49,896 bases of DNA from Erysipelotrichaceae bacterium (GTDB lineage Bacteria > Bacillota_I > Bacilli_A > Erysipelotrichales > Erysipelotrichaceae), in assembly GCA_015058875.1 (NCBI GenBank), contig SVBN01000016.1:1-49896 (forward strand). The letters are read 5' to 3'. Below the pieces are notes generated by a model that was not told the DNA's origin, did not search any database, and worked only from the letters and a program-made list of their open reading frames with translations. A program made the translations under genes and the position numbers. Within the stretch, counting starts at the first letter, position 1. The number at the start of each line of letters is the position of its first letter. This document shows positions 9,701 to 17,158 of this stretch, piece after piece.

Positions 9701-10508
9701 CGGCGTCTGCTATGTGCTGATTACCGATTATGCTTCGCTGCAGGGACTGGAGGAAAGCGCACGGATCATGATGAGAAGAATGATGGAACATGCGGAACAG
9801 CTGCGCATCTGTTTTGTGCTGATGGCAGGAAACGCACAGATGTTTCCATACCGTGACCTGTCATTGTTTTCGCAGCGGATTGTCCTGAAGTCTGACGGTT
9901 CCGCGGACCTGAGCGCATTTTTTGAAATGAACACAAAGCTGACCTGTCCTGCGGACGGATTCGGTCTGATCCGGAAGGACAGGATCCTGCAGTTTTCCTG
10001 GTTCCGGATTTTTGAGGAAGATATGATGCGGCTGATAAGGAAAATGCCGCCGGATCTGAAATCGGATTACCGTCTTCCGGTGATGCCGGAGTGCATCAGT
10101 CTGAAAGACAGCCATGCGGGTATCCCTGCAGGTTTTTCCAGGGAGACTTATGAGATGCGCATGCTTGACGGTCCGCTTCTGGTCGTGATTGCCACGTATG
10201 AGGAAGAACTGGATGAGCTGTATGAAGTGTACCGGAAATATCCGCAGTGGAATACGCTGCGGAATCCTGATGAAAAGATGTGCGTGTGCGCACAGGAATC
10301 GGGCCGGCAGATACTGATGTTCTCATTGGAAAACTATCTTTCATCCTGTCTGAGTTCCAGGAAGAACGCATGGCCCGTTCTCTATATCGGGGAAGGTTTT
10401 CATGATCAGTATCATTTTACGGTCAGAAAAAAAGTCAGGATTGAGGCCGGACAGGGCATCCTGATGTACGGAGGAAAGAGTGAGGTGATACAGCTTGCAG
10501 AAGAATGA
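6648..10508 (+). CDS. essC: Type VII secretion ATPase (EssC-like, FtsK/SpoIIIE family)
   Basis: The 1286-residue protein has an N-terminal FHA-like region (about 60-160), two membrane spans (about 226-249 and 262-283), and a canonical FtsK/SpoIIIE ATPase domain with Walker A GMTGSGKS near 625, Walker B HLVILVDEF near 739 and a sensor stretch ending ATQKPGG near 782. A second domain near 910-1130 keeps the fold pattern but lacks a P-loop. EssC proteins are nearer 1480 residues with three ATPase-like domains, so the C-terminus is shortened or very divergent. GAGGAGAA precedes the ATG at 6648, within the lipoprotein gene. It should power export of the WXG100 pair. Confidence 0.85.
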   Translation: MILIQISSGRCRTQRLREGTCRISVLDHTCRITVRDHAAEIKAAEGLREIRGVRISGVHVFENEAQERCVCIFCRDSAGWDEFASYRFMQDEISIGSAKQDRIRINDARMPASGIVIDRQKRIITDRAGCGLLSVDGQVCREAVLAEGSDVRILNLRILPVKDMFLINRPENIAAEGEQIKPEGGKTFQSMSCGSENHTGGTDLKERFFQEELAAPESTTSVRRIPLILTIGPSLTMAAASGAGSFFSVKNALMNGRDLMDLMPMILMPAGMIAGALIWMPASRIYENHAGKRGRKLRISSYREYLADMKERILSQQKAYRKQTEILFPENPCERAMWLSSPAKQEYLCFACGYGSEQWEIRLNASFRLSESDPLFPMIAGLKETACIQEDVLLVRSLKNYETVYLLKSEKAEDFMIRMMTMLLWNHSPECVSAGILCSPGWEQEHFWIRFLPHLRGSGGRRIFHSPKDMISGSAADEKEMIWFITDEKMRAMIPSGDHHTVMLCEKKPLLKKNELLIESYSHGGRMSSITETVHFAYSPHHIDPWSAAYRMHMAADPETFMHQSTGFFRLMGFSSAEEPDIRGNWKVNHTADHIRTAIGTDSRGDRIILDLHENGMGPHGLIAGMTGSGKSELILTILLGLAVRYSPSDLQYVLIDFKGGGVVQALSCGGTYIPHLSAVLTNLNDNVLQRALVSFSNECRRRETLLNRASQIYGRPVANTDMYQRLWNSGSGLPYLPHLVILVDEFAELKKTCPEFLKELMSLARIGRSLGLHLILATQKPGGVVDEQTWSNARFRICLKVRDPQDSAEMLHCRDAADLHQPGEFILQYDSVVLKGRAGYASGPFQRKHAGFGITDSAGRTVYEDAPEAEGSLNEAAAAVRMLVQASAGMDYAVQKIWPDELEELRAADAERFPAGTIGILDDFDNGVQPPLMFSGSYPGTAVIAAQKAVRQEFARSLLYLMLRMRRKEDEYCLLDDTGMNEAWIRECPGMIGSGSLADDELIRNLYRHLRNRKDIGGVCYVLITDYASLQGLEESARIMMRRMMEHAEQLRICFVLMAGNAQMFPYRDLSLFSQRIVLKSDGSADLSAFFEMNTKLTCPADGFGLIRKDRILQFSWFRIFEEDMMRLIRKMPPDLKSDYRLPVMPECISLKDSHAGIPAGFSRETYEMRMLDGPLLVVIATYEEELDELYEVYRKYPQWNTLRNPDEKMCVCAQESGRQILMFSLENYLSSCLSSRKNAWPVLYIGEGFHDQYHFTVRKKVRIEAGQGILMYGGKSEVIQLAEE

Positions 10509-10752
10509 GATAACGCTCTGCATGCATTTTGCGGCGTCCCGCATCTGGCAGGAAGCCTGCTTTGAGCGGGAGTGCAGTCTGCGCCAATGCGCAGAGATGC
10601 TGCTGAAGCATCTGGAAAAAGAAACGGATCCGCAGTTTTCCCTCAGTGCGCATACATTGTTCTATGACGCGCTTACGGGAAGCTGTCTGGATTCGGATAT
10701 TCCGCTGTCCATGATGAATGCGCCGGATGCGGCGGTGATTGAAATCTACTGA
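10495..10752 (+). CDS. esaB: YukD/EsaB-like ubiquitin-fold protein of the type VII locus
   Basis: The 85-residue protein overlaps the EssC gene by 14 bases. Its TTG start is supported by GAGGTG 7 bases upstream; the nearby ATG is out of frame. Size, position after essC, and a beta-rich pattern ending in a hydrophobic IEIY tail fit the YukD/EsaB family, which has a ubiquitin-like fold and supports or regulates type VII secretion. Similarity is weak at residue level, so the call leans on context. Its end overlaps the convergent radical SAM gene by 7 bases. Confidence 0.6.
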   Translation: MQKNEITLCMHFAASRIWQEACFERECSLRQCAEMLLKHLEKETDPQFSLSAHTLFYDALTGSCLDSDIPLSMMNAPDAAVIEIY

Positions 10753-11576
10753 TCAAAGCGTGTGCGGAAGCTGCAGCGCTGACACAGCGGTTCGCACAGC
10801 CGGTGTTCACGGAATCCCTGAACCATGCTGAGATAGCGCTCAGAGGAAAGAATCTCCGTGATGCCGGTTTCAAGCAGATTGCCGAGCGGGATGCCTTTTT
10901 CACTGTCAAGACAGCACGGTACCACCGTACCGTCACACAATACGGCAATCTGATTCACAGCCCCGAGGCATGTGCCTTTCTCTGAGATGAAAGGTCCGTT
11001 CAGGGAAGGCCAGTCAAACGGTCTGGCAAAGTCCGCATATACATGCTTCTTCAGCTCATAGCTGTCCGGTTTCCTTGTCTCTTTCCATTCATAGCGCTCC
11101 TTCAGCAGTTCCAGGCACTTCTTTGTGGAAGACAGGGAAAACTGGTCATCCCGCCAGAAGCGCAGTTCGCAATAGGGAAGATCTTTTCCGGAGGCTTCTT
11201 TGCAGAAAGCAAGAATATTATCCAGATAAACGGAAAGATCCCTGTACTGGTATTCCACGGACTGCAGACTGAAAGATACCTTGCGCAGCGAAGGATGATG
11301 CAGCAGCGGAACGCGGTCAATCATTGTACCGTTGGTAACCAGCTGTACCTTCATTTCATACCTGTCGCACAGTTTCAGGATTTCTTCGATCTGCGGGTGC
11401 ATCAGCGGCTCTCCCTGCACATGCAGATAGATATACGGAGTCAGCTGCTTTGCCTGCAGGAGAATATGCTCAAAGTCTGAAACAGGCATGGTGTCTGTTT
11501 CACGTGCGGAAACCGTGCAGAAAGGACAGCGCAGATTGCATGCTGTTGTGATTTCGATGTAGATGCGTCTGATCAT
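10746..11576 (-). CDS. Radical SAM protein with a SPASM-like C-terminus
   Basis: The 276-residue protein has the radical SAM cluster motif CxxxCxxC at Cys13, Cys17 and Cys20, immediately after the start. Its C-terminal cysteine set (GTVVPCC, then CEPLCQRC) resembles the SPASM/twitch auxiliary-cluster region of peptide-modifying enzymes and anaerobic sulfatase maturases. The start at 11576 is the only one that places the cluster at the usual position. No precursor peptide gene is obvious next to it. A likely promoter puts the transcript start at or next to the start codon, hinting at a leaderless mRNA. The substrate is unknown. Confidence 0.8.
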   Translation of the reverse strand: MIRRIYIEITTACNLRCPFCTVSARETDTMPVSDFEHILLQAKQLTPYIYLHVQGEPLMHPQIEEILKLCDRYEMKVQLVTNGTMIDRVPLLHHPSLRKVSFSLQSVEYQYRDLSVYLDNILAFCKEASGKDLPYCELRFWRDDQFSLSSTKKCLELLKERYEWKETRKPDSYELKKHVYADFARPFDWPSLNGPFISEKGTCLGAVNQIAVLCDGTVVPCCLDSEKGIPLGNLLETGITEILSSERYLSMVQGFREHRLCEPLCQRCSFRTRFDQ

Positions 11577-11582
11577 ATGGAT

Positions 11583-11611
11583 ATTGTACGATGCACGGAC
11601 CGGATTGTATA
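11583..11611 (-). promoter_or_regulatory. Promoter of the radical SAM gene, overlapping a divergent promoter
   Basis: On the minus strand TTATAC (11606-11611) and TACAAT (11583-11588) are 17 bases apart. The predicted start of transcription is at about 11576, the A of the ATG. Confidence 0.45.
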
Positions 11612-11613
11612 AT
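11584..11613 (+). promoter_or_regulatory. Sigma-A promoter of the ACT-domain gene
   Basis: TTGTAC (11584-11589), an 18-base spacer and a perfect TATAAT (11608-11613). The -35 and -10 boxes interlock with those of the opposite promoter. Confidence 0.6.
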
Positions 11614-11620
11614 TCGGTTT

Positions 11621-12055
11621 GTGAAAAAGAGCAAAGAAAAAATGAACGTTCATCCTGAAAAGCTGCTGCGGATCCGTTGCCTGAATCCGGTATTTTCCAT
11701 CTGCCGGCTGGAACAGCTGAAACCGGAGTATCTGATGCATCCGTTTGCGTTTTCCGCCGTGACGGATGAAGAAATATCTCTGGTTGTACCGGAAGAATAT
11801 GCGCCTGAAGATGCCGTGGAATGCAGCGGCGGGTGGCGCGGAATGAGGATTGAAGGCCAGCTGGATTTTTCACTGACCGGAATTCTTGCCGGAATCACCG
11901 GCGTACTGGCAGAAGCGGACATACCCGTATTTGCGGTATCCACATTCCGGACCGATTACATCTTTGTGAAAGAGGAATTGTTTGAGCGGACATGCCGGAA
12001 GCTGGAAGAAGCCGGTTATGCCGTTCTGCATGACATTTCAGACATAAAAAAATGA
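11621..12055 (+). CDS. ACT-domain protein
   Basis: The protein ends in a CASTOR-type ACT domain (about the last 70 residues: a GMRIEGQLDFSLTGILAGI-like strand-helix, then a stretch ending VFAVSTFRTDYIFVKEE), preceded by another beta-alpha unit. Such small ACT proteins bind amino acids or related ligands, but the ligand here is unknown. Two starts are possible: GTG at 11621 (144 residues), at the predicted transcript start and therefore leaderless, or ATG at 11642 (137 residues) with a poor ribosome site. The gene diverges from the radical SAM gene; no functional link is shown. Confidence 0.7.
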   Translation: MKKSKEKMNVHPEKLLRIRCLNPVFSICRLEQLKPEYLMHPFAFSAVTDEEISLVVPEEYAPEDAVECSGGWRGMRIEGQLDFSLTGILAGITGVLAEADIPVFAVSTFRTDYIFVKEELFERTCRKLEEAGYAVLHDISDIKK

Positions 12056-12090
12056 GTGAAGATCACCTGAGGCGGTTCACTCATTTTCTT
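12049..12090. terminator. Bidirectional rho-independent terminator
   Basis: AATGAGTGAA (12051-12060) pairs with TTCACTCATT (12076-12085). T-rich tails follow on both strands, so it can end both the ACT-domain gene and the convergent esterase gene. Confidence 0.8.
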
Positions 12091-12097
12091 TTTCCGG

Positions 12098-12976
12098 TCA
12101 GAGGAATGTGCGGAAGAATGCGGTCTCCTCATCATTGCAAAGGGCTGCTTCGGGAAGCCGGATATTGCAGTGGAAGACGTGGCCGAGGGGATGTTCATGA
12201 TCGCCGTATCTGCGGTAGATAAACGGAACATCATTCTTCTCCAGCTGAGCGGTAAGCAGGGGAGCCTGATCCTTCAGGAAATCTCCCGGGCAGGTCATGA
12301 CAAAGGAAGGCGGGAACTTTCCGGTAATGAAATCTGCCGGACAGATCAGTTCAAATTCTTCTTTTGTTCCGCCGCCGGGCAGGTAATCCGCCATCAGTCC
12401 GGTGGTCATATCCTGTCTGCCGCCTTCGATCCGGAATGCTCCGCAGTTGAGCGCAATGGCTTTGAATGCAAAGTTCCGGGGCAGCCGGAATCCGGTTTTC
12501 GCGGCATAGTCCGGATTGGACAGGGCTGCGTTGAGAATCGCCAGCATGTGGGCACCGGCACTGTCGCCGACGCCGAAGATATGATCTGTATCAAAGCCGT
12601 ATGCAGCGGCATTGGCAATGATCCATTCGCAGACATCGGCGGTATCCTCAAAAGAGGACGGGTATTTGTATTCCGGGGCAAGACGGTAGGAGTAATTCAC
12701 AACCGCGAATCCTCTCTGCGCCAGGGACATGCAGTAAAACTGATATACATCCTTATCTCCGTATACCCAGCCGCCGCCGTGAATGCTGAGAATCACCGGC
12801 AGCTTTCCGGTTTCGGCTTTCGGACGGTAAACATCCAGTTTCTGCCATTTTTCTTCAATCGTTCCGTAGACGATGTCATCAAACCGGACAACATCTTCCG
12901 GCGTCGCAAGACCTGCATCGCGTTTTCTGTCGCCTTCCCCAAACATGGTGCGGATCTGATCGCTCATTGCACTCAT
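12098..12976 (-). CDS. Alpha/beta hydrolase, HSL-type esterase
   Basis: The 292-residue cytoplasmic protein has the oxyanion-hole motif HGGGW (66-70) and nucleophile elbow GDSAG with Ser139. A C-terminal HEHPLGH segment supplies the likely histidine. This is the hormone-sensitive-lipase/acetyl-esterase layout, and no signal peptide is present. GAGGA lies about 12 bases before the chosen ATG; a second ATG three codons later has no ribosome site. It likely hydrolyses short-chain esters; substrate unknown. It ends at the bidirectional terminator. Confidence 0.8.
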   Translation of the reverse strand: MSAMSDQIRTMFGEGDRKRDAGLATPEDVVRFDDIVYGTIEEKWQKLDVYRPKAETGKLPVILSIHGGGWVYGDKDVYQFYCMSLAQRGFAVVNYSYRLAPEYKYPSSFEDTADVCEWIIANAAAYGFDTDHIFGVGDSAGAHMLAILNAALSNPDYAAKTGFRLPRNFAFKAIALNCGAFRIEGGRQDMTTGLMADYLPGGGTKEEFELICPADFITGKFPPSFVMTCPGDFLKDQAPLLTAQLEKNDVPFIYRRYGDHEHPLGHVFHCNIRLPEAALCNDEETAFFRTFL

Positions 12977-13128
12977 ATGATTAAAATCCTCACTCTCCGG
13001 CTTACGCCGCTTTTATATCTGCATATACTTTAACATTGATTCTGAGAATCCGGAAAGATCATGTGCCTGAATTCTTTTGTCAAATGTCCGGAAGTGTGGC
13101 ATCATTATTCCCAAAGAGGAAAATGAAA

Positions 13129-13758
13129 ATGAAAAAACTGATATATGTATTGCTTGCCGGCATCCTGATGACGGGATGCGCTTCCGCACCGGCACAGAAC
13201 AGCACGGCTTCATCCGGGCAGGATGCCGCACAGACAGAAGCCGCAGCGCCTTCCGCAACCGATCATGCGGTGATTACCGTCCGGGATTACGGCGAGATCC
13301 GTCTGGACCTGGATGCCGAAACAGCTCCGGAGACCGTTGCCAATTTTATTGAGCTTGCGGATTCCGGATTCTATGACGGACTGACGTTCCACCGGATCAT
13401 GGATGGCTTCATGATTCAGGGCGGTGACCCGGAGGGAAATGGTACCGGCGGCAGTGATCATACGATTACCGGTGAGTTCAGCGCCAACGGCCACAGCAAT
13501 ACCATCTCACATAAAGCGGGCGTCATCTCAATGGCCAGACGGTCCAACGATATGAACAGCGCCAGCTCCCAGTTCTTTATCATGGTAGATGATGCGGATT
13601 ATCTGGACGGACAGTATGCCGCGTTCGGATGGGTGAGCGATGAGGAAAGCCTGGAAGTTGTACGTCAGATTGCCGCAGATGCGCGTCCGGTTGACAATAA
13701 CGGTACGATCAGGCCGGAAGAACAGCCGGTGATTGAATCGGTTGAAGTTACAGACTGA
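13129..13758 (+). CDS. Lipoprotein peptidyl-prolyl cis-trans isomerase (cyclophilin type)
   Basis: The 209-residue protein has a lipoprotein signal peptide ending MTGC (Cys17) and a Ser/Ala-rich linker. A cyclophilin domain follows, with the FHR active-site arginine, the GGDP stretch and the SSQFFI strand. Cyclophilins isomerise proline bonds during folding; here on the outer face of the membrane. The ATG at 13129 was chosen over 13123 because AGAGGA is 8 bases upstream. It is a single-gene unit followed by a terminator. Confidence 0.88.
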   Translation: MKKLIYVLLAGILMTGCASAPAQNSTASSGQDAAQTEAAAPSATDHAVITVRDYGEIRLDLDAETAPETVANFIELADSGFYDGLTFHRIMDGFMIQGGDPEGNGTGGSDHTITGEFSANGHSNTISHKAGVISMARRSNDMNSASSQFFIMVDDADYLDGQYAAFGWVSDEESLEVVRQIAADARPVDNNGTIRPEEQPVIESVEVTD

Positions 13759-13766
13759 ATACGAAT

Positions 13767-13798
13767 GTCCGGAATATGAATAAACCGGACGTTTTTTT
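13767..13798 (+). terminator. Rho-independent terminator
   Basis: GTCCGG (13767-13772) pairs with CCGGAC (13785-13790), followed by GTTTTTTT. Confidence 0.85.
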
Positions 13799-13897
13799 CA
13801 TTCATGCATGATTTTGATGCCTGACTTGTGAAATAACGGATGAAATCCACATTACGGAAACTCCGGATGTGATAAGATGAAAGCGGAGCAGAAAACT

Positions 13898-14776
13898 ATG
13901 ACAACGTTGCAGAAACTTCTTGAAAATGAAAAAGAATCATTTCTGAATTCTCTGAAAGCACAGAATGATATGGATTCTCTGATCCGGACAGCGGACGGTT
14001 TTATCGGCCGCATCCTGTTCCGGTTCAATGAACAGGAGACAAGCGAAAGGGTGAAAAGCGCCGCCTACAGCATTCTGCAGACCGTGCGCACATCCCTGTA
14101 TCTGATTGACAGCATCGGCGAGACTTCTGTTTATACCAGGGAAGAATACCGTAAGGAAACGGAACAGAAACATGTGAATACCCGCATGCTGGTATTTCTT
14201 GCGGCGGGCGGCGCGTGCTGCGCGGCCGCACTGATACTTCTGCTTTTTACCAGCAGGGCTGTCCTTGCGGTAGTAAATCTGCCGGTGTTTCTGATTCTGC
14301 TCGGTGCGGGAATGATCCTGCTGTTTCTTGCCGGCGCATCTGTGAACCGTGCCGGTAAAAAGAATAAAGCGACGATTGAAACCGTGACGAAGGCGGATCC
14401 CGATAAGGTATACCGTCATATCCTGAACCTGATGGTCACAGCCGATCATCTGCTGGATGATATCAGGAGCGAGGAGCTTGTGGAAACAAGACACGCCCTG
14501 CAGAAGGATAAGGACGGAGTAAACCAGCGGGAGCTTAATCTGCTTGCGCAGATTCTGGAAGACGCCTATTCCGATCTTTCATCGGATTTTGCAAAGGAAA
14601 CGGTTTCCCATATCAGATATTATCTGCACAGCCGGAAAATCGATACGGTGGATTACAGCCGCGAAGATGCCGGATGGTTTGATATTCTTCCCGGAGAAGG
14701 CGGTACGCTTCGTCCGGCGCTTGTGATCGACGGAACTCTGCTGAAAAAGGGTCTGGCATCTGGAGGTGAAAGATGA
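13898..14776 (+). CDS. Two-span membrane protein paired with an Hsp70-like protein
   Basis: The 292-residue protein has a helical N-terminal domain (1-100), two adjacent membrane spans (about 107-130 and 136-155) joined by a short loop, and a C-terminal helical cytoplasmic domain (160-292). No family was recognised. GCGGAG precedes the chosen ATG; one at 13877 is possible. Its stop overlaps the next start as ATGA, so translation is coupled to the Hsp70-like gene. I infer that it is a dedicated partner, possibly an anchor or exchange factor, but the sequence does not show this. Confidence 0.6.
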   Translation: MTTLQKLLENEKESFLNSLKAQNDMDSLIRTADGFIGRILFRFNEQETSERVKSAAYSILQTVRTSLYLIDSIGETSVYTREEYRKETEQKHVNTRMLVFLAAGGACCAAALILLLFTSRAVLAVVNLPVFLILLGAGMILLFLAGASVNRAGKKNKATIETVTKADPDKVYRHILNLMVTADHLLDDIRSEELVETRHALQKDKDGVNQRELNLLAQILEDAYSDLSSDFAKETVSHIRYYLHSRKIDTVDYSREDAGWFDILPGEGGTLRPALVIDGTLLKKGLASGGER

Positions 14777-16704
14777 ACCGTTATTACGGATTTGATCTCG
14801 GGGATGCCGAGAGTGCAGTTACCCGTCTTGACAGAAACGAAATGACTGTACCCGAAGTTCTCAGCATCCGTGAGATGAAGAGCTTTGTGACGGCTTATGC
14901 GCTGCTGAAAACAGGAGAACTGCTGATCGGTGAAGGGGCGTGCTATAACCCGGATGCGACGGTACGCAAAATCCGCTTCAAAAGCAGATTTCTGCATGAT
15001 TCTTCCTCCGCAAAAGATATCCGTTCCTTTGCCTCGGGCGTATTGGGAGAGCTGTATCTGAACGGCGATCTGATCAAAGGCGATGACTGCAGCTTCTATA
15101 TCGGGTGTCCGGCAGGATGGGATAAGGCCGCGCGGGAGGAATACCGCGAGATCTTCGAAAAAACAGGATTCCCGCCCGCTAAGATTGTCAGCGAATCCAG
15201 AGCGGCACTGGTCAGTGCCTGCCAGTCAAAACACCTGCAGGTCGGATATGATATTCTTTCCCGGCCGGTGCTGGTTGTGGACATCGGATCATCCACGACT
15301 GATTTTGCCTATATCATGGGCGGAAAGGAAGTGGAGCTGAAGACCGGCGGCGAAGTGACGCTCGGCGGCGGAATCATGGATGAGATCCTGCTGGAAGAGG
15401 CAGTTTCGGCATCCTCTGATCCGAAGAAGATCCGGAAGATTTTCGCGGAAAGCGATGCGTGGAAGAATTACTGTGAATTTGCCGCAAGAAGGCTGAAGGA
15501 AAAATACTATTCGGATGAGGATTACTGGAAAAATGATGAATGCGTCCAGACCGTAACCATCCGTTATACCAGACTGCCGGTCCGTCTGACGCTCCGCATG
15601 AATGAGACGATTGCGGACAGACTGCTGAATAAAGGAGCGGAACGTCTGGGAGGCAGATCCTTCCGGGAAGTCTTTATGGAGAGCCTGGAAATTGCCAGGG
15701 ACGGCATCAGTGAAAAACAGCCGGAACTCATTTTCCTGACCGGCGGCGTATCCAAAATGCCGGCAATCCGGAAATGGTGTCAGGAAGTATTCCCGGATGC
15801 AGTGATCATCAGCGGAAGCGAACCGGAGTTTTCAGTCGCAAAAGGACTGGCATACTGCGGAAAGATTGATGATGAACTGCGGGAATTCAAGGCCGAGATC
15901 GAACGGCTGAAAGAATCCAGCATCGTTGAAACAATCGTTGCGGGAAATATCGGAACATTGTACCGGAACTGTGTGGATGCATTCGTGGATCCGATTCTGG
16001 AAAATGTTGCTCTGCCGGTGATCGAACGCTGGCGCAGCGGCAATATCGACAAGCTTTCGGATATCGACGGGGTCCTGCAGAAAGAGATCGACGCCTATCT
16101 GCATACCGAGGAAGCGCGGAAGCTGATGATGAAACCGGTGACCTCATGGCTTAAAACGGTATCCTATGCGCTCGAAGAATATACCATGCCGATCTGCGTG
16201 AAGCACAATGTTCCTTATTCGGCACTGAGCCTGAATTCCTATCTTTCCATGGCCGATATGGACATCAGGGTGGATACGAAAGATCTGTTTGCGGTGAAGG
16301 AAATCACCTGGATGATCGATACCATTGTTTCGATCCTGATCGGTCTGCTGTGCGGCGGAAGCGGCATTGCGCTGGTCGCCAACGGACTTCCGGGAATTCT
16401 TGCCGGGGCAGTCATATCCCTGCTGGTGCTGGCACTCGGCAAAGATAAAATGCAGGAAGCGATTCTGAATGTAAGAATACCGGTTCCTGTGAGAAAGATG
16501 ATACCGAAATCCTATTTTGAGGTCAGAATATACCGCATATCCCAGGAAGTGAGGGATAACCTGTATACAAATCTTGAAAAAGAAAAGAACGAGGAAATTA
16601 CTGACAGGATTGTCAGGGAGATTTCAGATCAGATTGAAACCTGTCTGACAAAAATGGCCGAGGTTGTTGAAATACCTCTCGGTGAAGGCAGTTTCATAAA
16701 ATGA
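14773..16704 (+). CDS. Membrane-anchored Hsp70-like ATPase
   Basis: The 643-residue protein begins with an actin/Hsp70-type ATPase fold: phosphate-1 YGFDLG at the N-terminus, phosphate-2 VLVVDIGSSTTDF near 170, adenosine motif LIFLTGGVSKMP near 317. In place of the DnaK substrate-binding beta-sandwich and lid there is a helical region (about 370-510), a long hydrophobic hairpin (about 516-557) and a charged C-terminus. It is therefore an atypical, probably membrane-bound Hsp70 homologue rather than DnaK; no DnaJ or GrpE gene is nearby. It forms a 4-base overlapping pair with the preceding membrane protein. Function unknown. Confidence 0.75.
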   Translation: MNRYYGFDLGDAESAVTRLDRNEMTVPEVLSIREMKSFVTAYALLKTGELLIGEGACYNPDATVRKIRFKSRFLHDSSSAKDIRSFASGVLGELYLNGDLIKGDDCSFYIGCPAGWDKAAREEYREIFEKTGFPPAKIVSESRAALVSACQSKHLQVGYDILSRPVLVVDIGSSTTDFAYIMGGKEVELKTGGEVTLGGGIMDEILLEEAVSASSDPKKIRKIFAESDAWKNYCEFAARRLKEKYYSDEDYWKNDECVQTVTIRYTRLPVRLTLRMNETIADRLLNKGAERLGGRSFREVFMESLEIARDGISEKQPELIFLTGGVSKMPAIRKWCQEVFPDAVIISGSEPEFSVAKGLAYCGKIDDELREFKAEIERLKESSIVETIVAGNIGTLYRNCVDAFVDPILENVALPVIERWRSGNIDKLSDIDGVLQKEIDAYLHTEEARKLMMKPVTSWLKTVSYALEEYTMPICVKHNVPYSALSLNSYLSMADMDIRVDTKDLFAVKEITWMIDTIVSILIGLLCGGSGIALVANGLPGILAGAVISLLVLALGKDKMQEAILNVRIPVPVRKMIPKSYFEVRIYRISQEVRDNLYTNLEKEKNEEITDRIVREISDQIETCLTKMAEVVEIPLGEGSFIK

Positions 16705-16717
16705 AAGGGGAGCTATT

Positions 16718-17158
16718 ATGATCAGAAGCGCTGAATTAAAAGATGCTGAAGCTGTCTACAGGATTGTCTGCGAACTTGAGAATACGGAACTTGATCATGA
16801 GAATTTTGTCCGTATTTATAAAGCTCAGCTGGCGTCACCCGCATTTTTTACCTATGTTTACGAACTGGATGACAAGGTGATCGGAATGATGAACATGCGT
16901 CTGGAAGAACAGCTTCATCATGCCGGTGCGGTAATGGAAATTATCGAGCTCTGCGTGACGGACGGATGGAGATCCATGGGCATCGGCGCAAAATTCATGG
17001 AATTTGCGAAGGAAGTATGCATGGTGCATCGTGTTCAGAGGCTGGAACTCTCCAGTTCAACCTGGCGTGAAGACGCACACAGATTCTACGAATCACAGGG
17101 CATGGATATGAGCCATATCAATATGACTTACGATTTCACATACGAGGACGGGAAATGA
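16718..17158 (+). CDS. GNAT acetyltransferase, PhnO-like
   Basis: The 146-residue protein has the acetyl-CoA-binding RSMGIG motif and aligns along its length, from memory, with E. coli PhnO (aminoalkylphosphonate N-acetyltransferase). Shared features include the AVYxIxCEL start, the LHH segment, an ExxELxV strand and the DAHRFYxxxG motif. An amino-compound acetylation role is plausible; the exact substrate is not shown and no phosphonate lyase genes are present. AAAGGGGAG precedes the ATG. It overlaps the HAD gene by 4 bases and lies 13 bases after the Hsp70-like gene. Confidence 0.75.
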   Translation: MIRSAELKDAEAVYRIVCELENTELDHENFVRIYKAQLASPAFFTYVYELDDKVIGMMNMRLEEQLHHAGAVMEIIELCVTDGWRSMGIGAKFMEFAKEVCMVHRVQRLELSSSTWREDAHRFYESQGMDMSHINMTYDFTYEDGK

